Origin: Roseimicrobium gellanilyticum
Lineage (GTDB): Bacteria; Verrucomicrobiota; Verrucomicrobiia; Verrucomicrobiales; Verrucomicrobiaceae
Assembly: GCF_003315205.1 (NCBI RefSeq)
Contig: NZ_QNRR01000006.1
Span: forward strand, 372,001-436,000
Direction: 5' to 3'
DNA length: 64,000 nt
Shown here one piece after another: positions 16,146-23,129 of this stretch (its first letter is position 1; each line of letters begins with the position of its first letter). The position numbers were made by a program, and so were the translations under genes. A model generated the notes under the pieces. That model saw only the letters and a program-made list of their open reading frames with translations, had not been told where the DNA came from and made no database searches.

Positions 16146-16934
16146 CTAACGGCTGGAAAAGCTGCCCAGTGCGCTGATTTCACCGCTTTCGGCCTTGATA
16201 ATGAAGACCTCATCCGAGGCCGCATTCAAGGCGGACTCATAACGGACCTCAAGATCCCCGGCAAAATCATCCACCACAGAAGGATTCGGTGGGAAAACAT
16301 ACAACGCATTGCGGTCAGGCATTGCCACAATGACTTCTTTTCCAAAGACATTCTCAAAGACTTTGCCCAAAGATGGCGCCATCATGAGGCAGGCGAAGAT
16401 TTCTTTCTCCCCGCGATAGACGCCATATCGGACCTTTCCTTCCTCGTCTTTAATCAGCTCAGGGCGATAGACGGTGAGCAGCCGTTCCGCAGCTTGGCGC
16501 GCCTTCTTCTCAAAGGCGTCCGCACTGATGCCTAATTTGGCGAATTCATCATCGGTATACACTTGGATATAAGGGGATGCCGCTATCTCACGGGCTGGGC
16601 AAAACACGGTCGTGACGGATCCACCCACGGCCTTCGCATTAGAGGTACCGACCAGCTTCGGCATGGGTAGCAGGAGGAATGGCTCGAGCTTGCGCTCCGG
16701 GGTCACCGGGACGGCCTTCGTGGCAGAGGCCGCCGAGGATGCGACAGGGGTGACCGGAGCAGGGGCTGCAGCAGCCTCCTTTTCCGGCGTCCTCGGTTTC
16801 TCAACCGACTTTGCTGGCGTCTTGGCGGGTGTTGCCTTTTTGGATGATGACGGCTTCGCCTTGGCAGGCTCTGCCGCGCCGAGGGACAGCACACTGCTGC
16901 AACTCAGGACCATCCAAACGAGGGCTCTCTTCAT
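16146..16934 (-). CDS. Secreted hypothetical protein, Lys/Ala/Pro-rich N-terminal region
   Basis: 262 residues, starting MKRALVWMVLSCSSVLSLGAA, a signal peptide (cleavage near GAA-EP). Residues about 22-80 are low-complexity (KPSSSKKATPAKTPAKSVEK), probably a flexible linker. The globular part (about 85-262) has ELIKDEEGKVRYGVYRGEKE and a block around VIVAMPDRNALYVFPPNPSVV, which faintly resembles DUF1444-type 'DALYVFP' segments; I do not claim that family. Position between ruvA (divergent) and a terminated hypothetical gene gives no functional clue. Confidence 0.68.
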   Translation of the reverse strand: MKRALVWMVLSCSSVLSLGAAEPAKAKPSSSKKATPAKTPAKSVEKPRTPEKEAAAAPAPVTPVASSAASATKAVPVTPERKLEPFLLLPMPKLVGTSNAKAVGGSVTTVFCPAREIAASPYIQVYTDDEFAKLGISADAFEKKARQAAERLLTVYRPELIKDEEGKVRYGVYRGEKEIFACLMMAPSLGKVFENVFGKEVIVAMPDRNALYVFPPNPSVVDDFAGDLEVRYESALNAASDEVFIIKAESGEISALGSFSSR

Positions 16935-17048
16935 ACCCGCGTACCTTGGGTCACCCCTGCCCTACTTCAACCCCAAAACCTCGTCCCTTGCGGTTGGTTC
17001 TGCATGCCGTTCTCTTGACTGCGTGCGGTTGACCGCTTGACTCATCGT

Positions 17049-17669
17049 ATGATTTCCCATCTGCGCGGCCAGCTCGTCGAAGCGCTGCCTAACCAGCTCG
17101 TCATCGAATGCAACGGCGTCGGCTACCGCTGCTTCATCCCGCTCACCACCTATGACAAGCTGGCGGGAGCGACAGGGGAGGTGAAGCTCCTCACGCACTA
17201 CCACGTCACCGAACATGATCACACCCTGTACGGCTTCGCTACGAGTGAAGAACGCGATCTCTTCAAGCTCCTCATCGATCGCGTGAGCGGTATCGGGCCG
17301 AAAATGGCCCTGGCCGTGCTGAGCGGCATGCCGGTCTCGAACTTCAAGGACAATGTGATTCGCAACGACATCGCTGCTCTTTCGAAGATCAACGGCGTAG
17401 GGAAGAAGACTGCGGAGCGCATCGTGCTCGAGCTCAAAGACAAGGTCGGCATCGTGAGCACCTGGCAGGCCGCGCAGTCCTCCACCGCCAGCCTCGCGCC
17501 CGATCCCACGCAGGCGGTACAGACCGACGCTGTACTGGCGCTCATTACGTTGGGCTTCAAACAAACTGAAGCGCAGAAGACAGTGCAGGATCTGATGAAG
17601 AAGGCCGGCGCGGAAGCGGACAAGATGACGGTGGATAAACTGATTCGCGATGCGTTACGAGGGATGTGA
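17049..17669 (+). CDS. ruvA: Holliday junction branch migration protein RuvA
   Basis: 206 residues from ATG 17049 (MISHLRGQLVEALPNQLVIE); an upstream ATG at 17037 gives four extra residues. Domain I is an OB fold (about 1-63), with the conserved LTHYHVTEHDHTLYGFAT. Domain II has two helix-hairpin-helix motifs, LLIDRVSGIGPKMALAVLSG and LSKINGVGKKTAERIVLEL. Domain III (about 150-206) is the mobile part that touches RuvB, ending in KLIRDALRGM. RuvA tetramers bind the four-way junction and load the RuvB helicase in recombination and repair. Neither ruvB nor ruvC is nearby. Confidence 0.96.
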   Translation: MISHLRGQLVEALPNQLVIECNGVGYRCFIPLTTYDKLAGATGEVKLLTHYHVTEHDHTLYGFATSEERDLFKLLIDRVSGIGPKMALAVLSGMPVSNFKDNVIRNDIAALSKINGVGKKTAERIVLELKDKVGIVSTWQAAQSSTASLAPDPTQAVQTDAVLALITLGFKQTEAQKTVQDLMKKAGAEADKMTVDKLIRDALRGM

Positions 17670-17734
17670 GGCACAATGCGCTTGCCTTATGGGCGCAGCT
17701 TTGAGCATGCTAGAGGCAAGTCACTGGTGAACCC

Positions 17735-17821
17735 ATGAATACAAGCACCTCCATCTCCAGCCTGATTCGTGCTGTCGCCAGTTTTGCTTTTTCGTGCGGC
17801 GTGATGGGATATCTTTTTTAG
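17735..17821 (+). CDS. Short membrane-peptide frame, probably the 5' part of the next gene
   Basis: 28 codons from ATG 17735: MNTSTSISSLIRAVASFAFS, then CGVMGYLF and TAG. The frame ends inside a run of six T (17814-17819). Removing one T would join it smoothly to the frame at 17826 as ...GYLFSQVVTIAPGRD. Either it is a very small membrane peptide, or, more likely in my view, a frameshift (real or a homopolymer sequencing error) has split one gene of about 100 codons. Confidence 0.35.
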   Translation: MNTSTSISSLIRAVASFAFSCGVMGYLF

Positions 17822-17825
17822 CCAG

Positions 17826-18044
17826 GTGGTCACGATCGCTCCTGGAAGAGACGTGTTCTGGTGGTTTATCGGCTGTGGGCTTTTGCTTCTCACCGGTCTG
17901 GCACTTCGTGAATGGTACCATCGGATTGCGGCGGTCGCCCTGGTGACCCTGTGCATCATGTCTGCCATTGAGAGCCATGCACGCGGCATCGCCTACGAGA
18001 AGCGCATGATGGCTAAAAAGGCAGCCCGCTCGCAATCAAGCTAG
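17826..18044 (+). CDS. Small membrane protein (possibly frameshifted at its 5' end)
   Basis: 72 residues if begun at GTG 17826. There are two membrane segments, DVFWWFIGCGLLLLTGLAL and HRIAAVALVTLCIMSAI, followed by a basic tail (YEKRMMAKKAARS). There is no ATG start, which supports the idea that its true beginning is the 28-codon frame at 17735, one base out of phase. It ends two bases before the zinc-ribbon gene, so the two are probably co-transcribed. No known family. Confidence 0.5.
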   Translation: MVTIAPGRDVFWWFIGCGLLLLTGLALREWYHRIAAVALVTLCIMSAIESHARGIAYEKRMMAKKAARSQSS

Positions 18045-18046
18045 TC

Positions 18047-18349
18047 ATGGCCTACCTGAACAGCAAACCTCGCACGCCAGAAGTCTGTCCGGTATGCGGA
18101 GAGGACGTTCCTCCGAAATCACTGGCCTGTCCGGAGTGCGGTTCCGACCACAACACGGGCTGGAAAAAAGATGCCTACACGTATGATGGCGTCGACCTCC
18201 CGGATGATGATGAATTTAACTACGATGAATTTGTTGAGCAGGAGTTCGGCAAGGGGAGTGCCAGTCCGAAGCCTGCGGGCATCAAGACCCTCTGGTGGGT
18301 GACCGCCATCGTTCTGCTGCTGGCTTGGATCTTGTCACTGGTTTATTGA
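18047..18349 (+). CDS. Zinc-ribbon protein with C-terminal membrane anchor
   Basis: 100 residues, starting MAYLNSKPRTPEVCPVCGED. Two CxxC knuckles, CPVC and CPEC, spaced as in a rubredoxin/zinc-ribbon fold, would bind one Zn. This is followed by an acidic stretch (DLPDDDEFNYDEFVEQEF) and one membrane segment (about 82-99, LWWVTAIVLLLAWILSLVY), so it is tail-anchored with the ribbon in the cytoplasm. Its last 15 bases overlap the end of the convergent gene 18335-18826. Function unknown. Confidence 0.75.
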   Translation: MAYLNSKPRTPEVCPVCGEDVPPKSLACPECGSDHNTGWKKDAYTYDGVDLPDDDEFNYDEFVEQEFGKGSASPKPAGIKTLWWVTAIVLLLAWILSLVY

Positions 18350-18826
18350 ATCTCCTGTCGGCCTTTTCCACACGCCGGCACCCGCAAGTTTCCACACCGA
18401 GCCACTGATTGCTCCGCCAGCGAGGCCCGGCCACAGGGTACGGTCCCAGTTCCACAGGATGATTTTGGCGAACAAGGTGATGAGCAACGAAACGATGGCC
18501 AGCGTCACCGTCGTCTTGCTGCGCCCCGTCATCATCGCGTGGAGTGAGAAGACGGCATGACCAGACACGGGAGGGACCCCAAACAACGGGCGGGCGAGGC
18601 CAAGCAAGGCGACTCCAATATCAACCGCCCATTGCCAGAAGGTTACGGACTGCCTCTTGCCAAGTCGATCTGCAACCAGGCTGCCTGCAAGAGCCGCGGC
18701 AGGTACGTAGTACCAGAGGCGGTAGTGACGCTCCTCACCTGTGAATGCCAGGACGCTGTAAGCCGCCACGAGGAAAGCGGTGCCCATGGCAAAGAAGAGG
18801 GAGCGGCTCATGCGCTCGACCATCAT
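18335..18826 (-). CDS. Hypothetical integral membrane protein
   Basis: 163 residues from ATG 18826 (MMVERMSRSLFFAMGTAFLVAA). About four hydrophobic segments (10-28, 39-55, 62-80, 103-122) and no recognised motif. The start codon overlaps the TGA of the upstream gene (ATGA at 18823-18826), indicating translational coupling with the membrane protein 18823-20040, so the two may form one complex. Its 3' end overlaps the convergent zinc-ribbon gene by 15 bases. Confidence 0.68.
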   Translation of the reverse strand: MMVERMSRSLFFAMGTAFLVAAYSVLAFTGEERHYRLWYYVPAAALAGSLVADRLGKRQSVTFWQWAVDIGVALLGLARPLFGVPPVSGHAVFSLHAMMTGRSKTTVTLAIVSLLITLFAKIILWNWDRTLWPGLAGGAISGSVWKLAGAGVWKRPTGDSINQ

Positions 18827-20040
18827 CTCTGTGCGGCAGTGCCCTCAGCCGAAGAACCCGCCACCTCCGGGTCCATCTTGCCATCGGCGGTTCCCAACAT
18901 GGCTACGGGCCCTCTTCCCTTCCAGAGCAAGGCCAGCCGGCGGGTAGGCGCATCCAGAAGGTAAATCTCACTGGACCCAAGCTGGAAGAGCACCTTGTCT
19001 CCCGGGAGTTGCACCGCATTGAGCACAGGCAGGCCGACGAAGGGAGTTTCAAAAGCAAGCTTCCAGCGCTCACCACTCGCGGAATCGACGCCCTTCAGGC
19101 CATCTCCCGCCCAGTAACCCGTCCGGAAGGACCAGCGGCCTGAAGTAGGGTCGCCCAGTTTGTCGACTTCTCCCACGTTTTCCCAAATGCGCCCTTCCAG
19201 ACCGAGCTCCTCATTGCGCGCCCTGATGCCGGGAGCGACGGTCGCTTTGAGGTTGGGAACCACCGTCACAAGCTCGACTTGGCCCCCTCGCGGAGCTTCC
19301 AATCGTGCCACCAGATCCCATTCCGCCGGGCGCTCTGCATTTCTGCAAACAAACAGTCGATCGACTACCGACTTGGAATCCAGCTCCATCACCTTGACCG
19401 GCTTCCCGCCAGACAGCGATCTCCGGTACACGTCTCCATCGTCGCAGGACAGGTAGTACACCATCACGTGCTCCGGCAGGGAAAGAGCACTCGCATTGAC
19501 CAGCTCAGTGCGTGTGTAGAGAGACATGTGCCCCGCCGACCCATAATAGGCGCAAAGCAATGCATACGAAACAGTCTGCACCAGCAGCGATGCACGGATG
19601 CTCCTTCCCAATTGGTGCGGAGTGCCCCTGAACATCCACACCACAAAGGGCCATTCGAGGAGCAACGTCATCACATAGGTAAGGCCGACCATGAGTCCAA
19701 GCCAACTCATGGCATTGGACAGCGAAAGTGGCTCCGAAGGATGGAAATTGCCCAGGATGCCGATGCCCAGCCAGGCAGAAAGATAGTTGGCAAGAATCAT
19801 CACTCCGATGGAGGCGCCCCGATGTGTCTTGAAGATCCATGACAACAGCAGCCCCTCGAAGATGCCGATGAACAGATTCCCAATCAGCATGTGCAGCGAG
19901 CCTGCCCACATGAGCGGCGTGCCCATGTTTGCGGATGCCGTAGCCGGATACAACACCACGGGGGTTGCCAGGAGGGCGGCCTTCCAACGCCTTCTGGATT
20001 CGGTCACCGATGGGGAGAGGTCCTGGAACATCAGCGCCAT
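18823..20040 (-). CDS. Hypothetical membrane protein with C-terminal soluble domain
   Basis: 405 residues from ATG 20040 (MALMFQDLSPSVTESRRRWK). The N-terminal half (about 20-195) holds five or six membrane segments (e.g. LHMLIGNLFIGIFEGLLLSWIF). The C-terminal half (about 210-405) is soluble, with blocks like YYLSCDDGDVYRRSLSGGK and WKLAFETPFVGLPVLNAVQL, possibly a propeller-like sensor. The frame is open to 20100, but that start would lie in the terminator hairpin at 20070-20097, so the shorter start is preferred. It is coupled to the downstream gene by an ATGA overlap. No function known. Confidence 0.68.
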   Translation of the reverse strand: MALMFQDLSPSVTESRRRWKAALLATPVVLYPATASANMGTPLMWAGSLHMLIGNLFIGIFEGLLLSWIFKTHRGASIGVMILANYLSAWLGIGILGNFHPSEPLSLSNAMSWLGLMVGLTYVMTLLLEWPFVVWMFRGTPHQLGRSIRASLLVQTVSYALLCAYYGSAGHMSLYTRTELVNASALSLPEHVMVYYLSCDDGDVYRRSLSGGKPVKVMELDSKSVVDRLFVCRNAERPAEWDLVARLEAPRGGQVELVTVVPNLKATVAPGIRARNEELGLEGRIWENVGEVDKLGDPTSGRWSFRTGYWAGDGLKGVDSASGERWKLAFETPFVGLPVLNAVQLPGDKVLFQLGSSEIYLLDAPTRRLALLWKGRGPVAMLGTADGKMDPEVAGSSAEGTAAQR

Positions 20041-20069
20041 GATGGTGCCCGGGCAGAGCCACACGCAAT

Positions 20070-20097
20070 AAAAAAGGAGCGGCCCGAAGGCCGCTCC
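20070..20097 (-). terminator. Rho-independent terminator following a barrel-gene remnant
   Basis: Perfect 9-bp stem GGAGCGGCC/GGCCGCTCC (20076-20084, 20089-20097), CGAA loop, and six T on the minus strand. The only coding sequence it can serve is the porin-type remnant ending at 20135. Confidence 0.85.
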
Positions 20098-20134
20098 CAC
20101 TGCAATTCAATCTACTCTTAACTTAACCGACTGA

Positions 20135-20188
20135 TTAGAAGCGGATGGTCAGGCCACCTTCAAGGATGTGGCCGATGGAGTCGTGACT
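20135..20188 (-). pseudogene. Remnant of an outer-membrane beta-barrel gene (last 17 codons)
   Basis: Reading the minus strand down to TAA 20137-20135 gives SHDSIGHILEGGLTIRF, then stop: an alternating terminal strand ending in Phe, the hallmark of outer-membrane barrels. An in-frame TGA (20189-20191) lies immediately upstream, and no start or signal peptide is found in this frame. The intact terminator at 20070 follows. I infer that the rest of the gene has been deleted or scrambled. Confidence 0.5.
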
Positions 20189-20191
20189 TCA

Positions 20192-20521
20192 GCCTCTTCC
20201 ACTTCAATGTAACCGGATTCCAATTGCTCCTAAAGGCCGTTGCCAGAAGCCACTGCGCCAGCTTCGAGCCCGGCTCAGATGGAGGCTGGGCAGGAAGTAG
20301 CGAAGGAGCGCATCCTGTCGACCAGAAGCGCCCTGCTTGCGGATAAGGATACGGAGATGTGAAGTTCACTATCGAGCAGGCGCATGCTCTGGAAATCGAC
20401 AAACACTCGGTAGGTTCCGCCCAGTGGAATACGCCCCTATGTTGAAGACGCCCGCGTGAGCGTAGTGAATCGATGCGCTGTGTGGGCTTGCCAACCAGTA
20501 AGCCCATTTCTATCGTCGGGC
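20192..20521. other. 330-base stretch without a recognisable gene
   Basis: Frames here are short or have unlikely composition (for example a minus-strand frame of about 115 codons rich in Ser, Pro, Trp and Cys). It probably contains decayed sequence of the barrel gene and the promoter of the gene at 20522. No clear repeat or hairpin was seen. Confidence 0.4.
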
Positions 20522-21850
20522 ATGGTTGCCTCCCTGTCCCTCGTGAAGCGGCGTGCTTTTCTCAAGAGCGGGCTGGCTGCCGTTGCCTTGTGGCAAGCAG
20601 GTGGTGTTTCGACTCAGGCGGCGGCAACCTCCATCGAAACCGTCGCGGAGGAGGCGCACCAGGAAATCTGGCGGCGCTTCATCGACAAACGCCTGGATGT
20701 CCTCTTTCACTATGCGGGACTGAATGGTGAAGTCACCCTGCCTACGGCGGACCATTGCGCTGCAGCGCAGCCGAATGGCATGAGTTGGTCCACACCGATT
20801 GAGGATGGTCCTTTCTTCGGCGGACTGTATCTGGACGGACTATGCAATCGCTGGAGTGTGCGGCGTGATGAGGAGTCTGCGGAGAAGGCGCATCGCATCG
20901 CGGCGGGATTGATGAAGTTGGCAGAGCGGAGTGAAACACCCGGCTTCGTTCCGCGAGGATTGGGTGCAGACGGGAAGTCCCATTACCCTGCCAGTTCTGA
21001 GGATCAGGTGTTCCCATGGTTCTATGGGCTGTGGTGTTATGTGCGGAGCGGCCTCGTCTCTGGTTCAGAGCGCACACGGATCGTGGAGAAGCTGCAGAGC
21101 ACTGCGGTGGCCCTGGAGGGCCATCAATGGCGCGTGCCATGTGCACGGCCTGAGTACGGCTACCGCGGCACCTTTGTGCGGCCCACGGCGCATGATGCAG
21201 CACGTTTCCTCTTCCTGCTCCGGGCCATGCATCAACTTACGGGTGAGGAACGCTGGCTCACTCAGTATCACGAGCGTCTTCAGGAAAAGGTTGGACCTAC
21301 CATGAAAAGCCGCCTGGAAATCTGCGCCGAAGGCCTGGAGTACGGAGGGCACGGAAAGGGTGAGACCTACCTGTGGACACACTCCATGTCCCAGGCAGCA
21401 CTACGTGCACTGGCGGATGCAGAAGCAGATGCCGCCACTCGTGAAGCGTATCGGCAAGGTCTCACCGCATCTGTAGAGAGGGCGGCCACCCACCTGGAGC
21501 GCGCCGGGAAATATGATTCCGCGAATCAGTTTGCCTTCGACACCGACTGGAGATTCCTGAATGCATCCTGGAAACCACAGGCCAACTGCGAAGAGGCCAT
21601 CGCTCTGGGACGTGCGCAACTCCCGCTCTGGGCGGACCGCAATCCACGCAGCCCGTATGAAGATGACACCGTACGGGAGCCACTCTTTGCCGCATGGATC
21701 ATCTGCCTCGCAGGGAAGGACGTGCAGGAACGCCTCCTTGGCCCGAAGCTTCAGGAGATGCTCACCCGCTACCAGTGGCGAGGCATGTACACCGCGACCT
21801 TCTTCATCGCAGTGAACCTTGCGTATGAGCATGGGCGGATGTTGCGGTAG
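20522..21850 (+). CDS. Tat-exported hypothetical protein, possibly alpha/alpha-barrel
   Basis: 442 residues from ATG 20522 (MVASLSLVKRRAFLKSGLAA). KRRAFLKSG is a twin-arginine-type signal followed by a hydrophobic stretch, so export in folded form is likely. The mature protein is helical with many aromatic residues (FPWFYGLWCYVRSGLV, RWSVRRDEESAEKAHRIAAG), resembling six-hairpin (alpha/alpha)6 glycosidase-like proteins, but no catalytic residue can be assigned. Its motifs GKGETYLWTHSMSQAALRAL and DTDWRFLNASWKP may be useful for profile searches. Expressed alone. Confidence 0.75.
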   Translation: MVASLSLVKRRAFLKSGLAAVALWQAGGVSTQAAATSIETVAEEAHQEIWRRFIDKRLDVLFHYAGLNGEVTLPTADHCAAAQPNGMSWSTPIEDGPFFGGLYLDGLCNRWSVRRDEESAEKAHRIAAGLMKLAERSETPGFVPRGLGADGKSHYPASSEDQVFPWFYGLWCYVRSGLVSGSERTRIVEKLQSTAVALEGHQWRVPCARPEYGYRGTFVRPTAHDAARFLFLLRAMHQLTGEERWLTQYHERLQEKVGPTMKSRLEICAEGLEYGGHGKGETYLWTHSMSQAALRALADAEADAATREAYRQGLTASVERAATHLERAGKYDSANQFAFDTDWRFLNASWKPQANCEEAIALGRAQLPLWADRNPRSPYEDDTVREPLFAAWIICLAGKDVQERLLGPKLQEMLTRYQWRGMYTATFFIAVNLAYEHGRMLR

Positions 21851-21968
21851 GAATGGCGAGGCCTGAGAGATGGCGACAAAAAATTGTTCGATGCATCCCC
21901 GAAACTCTTCAAGCAAAGCGTGGTTGAATGGAATGTCACCACCAGAGTTGTTTCATCCCGCGACCGTC

Positions 21969-22571
21969 ATGAAAACGCGCTCTCTTCAAGCCACTGCCAT
22001 CATGATGGCCCTGATGGCATCTCTCTCAACGTCACCACTGCCGGCAAAGGATGAGCTCCCTCCCGGCGTGACTCGTGTGACGGTAGTCTTCTCCGGTGGG
22101 CACGATACGGTGCCTGTCGATCATGGCCGCCCCGTGGTATTGATCGCAGCGGCGCTGGGTGTGCCGGATGAGGTGTTCCGCGAAGCCTTCAGCCATGTGC
22201 GCCCCGCTGCCGGTGGCCGGGAGCCAGAACCACAGCAAGTACGTGCCAACAAAAGTGCTCTCATGTCCGCGCTGGGGAAGCATGGCGTCACCAATGACCG
22301 GCTGGACGAAGTCTCAAACTTCTACCGCTATCCTCCAGGTCGCGGTGGCTTGTGGCGGAACAAGCCCGCCACAGCCCATGCACTCGTCAAAGAAGGCACG
22401 GTCATCGGTTTCGAAGTGGTGGATGGCGGCTCGGGCTATTCCTCGCCTCCCTCCATCACCGTGCCCGGTGTAAAGACGAGCGAGGTGAAAGTGACCCTGT
22501 CGTACGGAAAAGACCTTCAGAAGAACGGCTCAGTCTCGACGATTGCCATGACCGGTGCCAAGGTAAAATGA
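21969..22571 (+). CDS. Secreted hypothetical protein
   Basis: 200 residues from ATG 21969 (MKTRSLQATAIMMALMASLS, cleavage near PAK-DE). The mature protein has a VTVVFSGGHDTVPVDHGRPV start and, near the C-terminus, VVDGGSGYSSPPSITVPG, a short GGSGY motif seen in many repetitive surface and phage proteins. Otherwise unrecognised. Its TGA overlaps the ATG of the next gene (ATGA, 22568-22571), so the two are translationally coupled. Confidence 0.7.
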   Translation: MKTRSLQATAIMMALMASLSTSPLPAKDELPPGVTRVTVVFSGGHDTVPVDHGRPVVLIAAALGVPDEVFREAFSHVRPAAGGREPEPQQVRANKSALMSALGKHGVTNDRLDEVSNFYRYPPGRGGLWRNKPATAHALVKEGTVIGFEVVDGGSGYSSPPSITVPGVKTSEVKVTLSYGKDLQKNGSVSTIAMTGAKVK

Positions 22572-23095
22572 CCTGCATCGCTGATGCCGGCATGTTCACC
22601 ATGTTCGAGCGCACCGAGGCTTTCTTGAAGGAGCATCCCCACGTCTGGGATGATTCAGGTTTTGCTCTGGAGTACGGGGAGAATCCAACTGGCAGGTTGG
22701 ACATTGACGCCATGCGGCAGTTCTTCGGCGAGGGCAAACATGCACAGAGCCGTGGCGGTCACATGACCTACGAGGTGAAAGTCGCGCGTGCGACCCTCCT
22801 GCAGATCTCTCGTACCGATGGACCCGGCGTTCTGCTGGATTTCCTTGTAGAAGACCTGCACAACACTTCCTGGCGCACAGTGGAGCGCTCCGTTCTGCAA
22901 GAGCTGGTCGGCATCTATTTCAGTGAAATGGATTCGCCGGTGATTTTCATCAATCACAGCGTTCCTTCCTCGGGTGGGTACATGATCCACAAGGGTCCCG
23001 AGAATTCTTCGGTGACGAATCACTCCTGGGACAACTTCATCTGCATGGTGGACGCCAAAAAGGTCGCATACTGGGTGGATGTCAGCGACGAGTGA
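22568..23095 (+). CDS. Hypothetical protein
   Basis: 175 residues from ATG 22568 (MTCIADAGMFTMFERTEAFL), coupled to the upstream gene by a 4-base overlap. No signal peptide. Blocks RATLLQISRTDGPGVLLDFLVEDL and SVLQELVGIYFSEMDSPVIF suggest a mixed alpha/beta fold. No family recognised. It converges on the last gene of the Verru_Chthon cassette, with 34 bases between the stops. Confidence 0.68.
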   Translation: MTCIADAGMFTMFERTEAFLKEHPHVWDDSGFALEYGENPTGRLDIDAMRQFFGEGKHAQSRGGHMTYEVKVARATLLQISRTDGPGVLLDFLVEDLHNTSWRTVERSVLQELVGIYFSEMDSPVIFINHSVPSSGGYMIHKGPENSSVTNHSWDNFICMVDAKKVAYWVDVSDE

Positions 23096-23129
23096 CAGGT
23101 CTCCACGACGGCCGCACCTCACGCGTCCC

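Noticed and set aside
17814-17819. Programmed -1/+1 frameshifting at the T6 run
   Set aside because: A slippery run alone is weak evidence; no stimulatory hairpin or Shine-Dalgarno was found, so a sequence error or mutation is more likely.
20160-20507. Minus-strand frame of 115 codons upstream of the Tat protein
   Set aside because: No signal peptide or domain, odd Ser/Pro/Trp/Cys-rich composition, and it overlaps the barrel-gene remnant in another frame.
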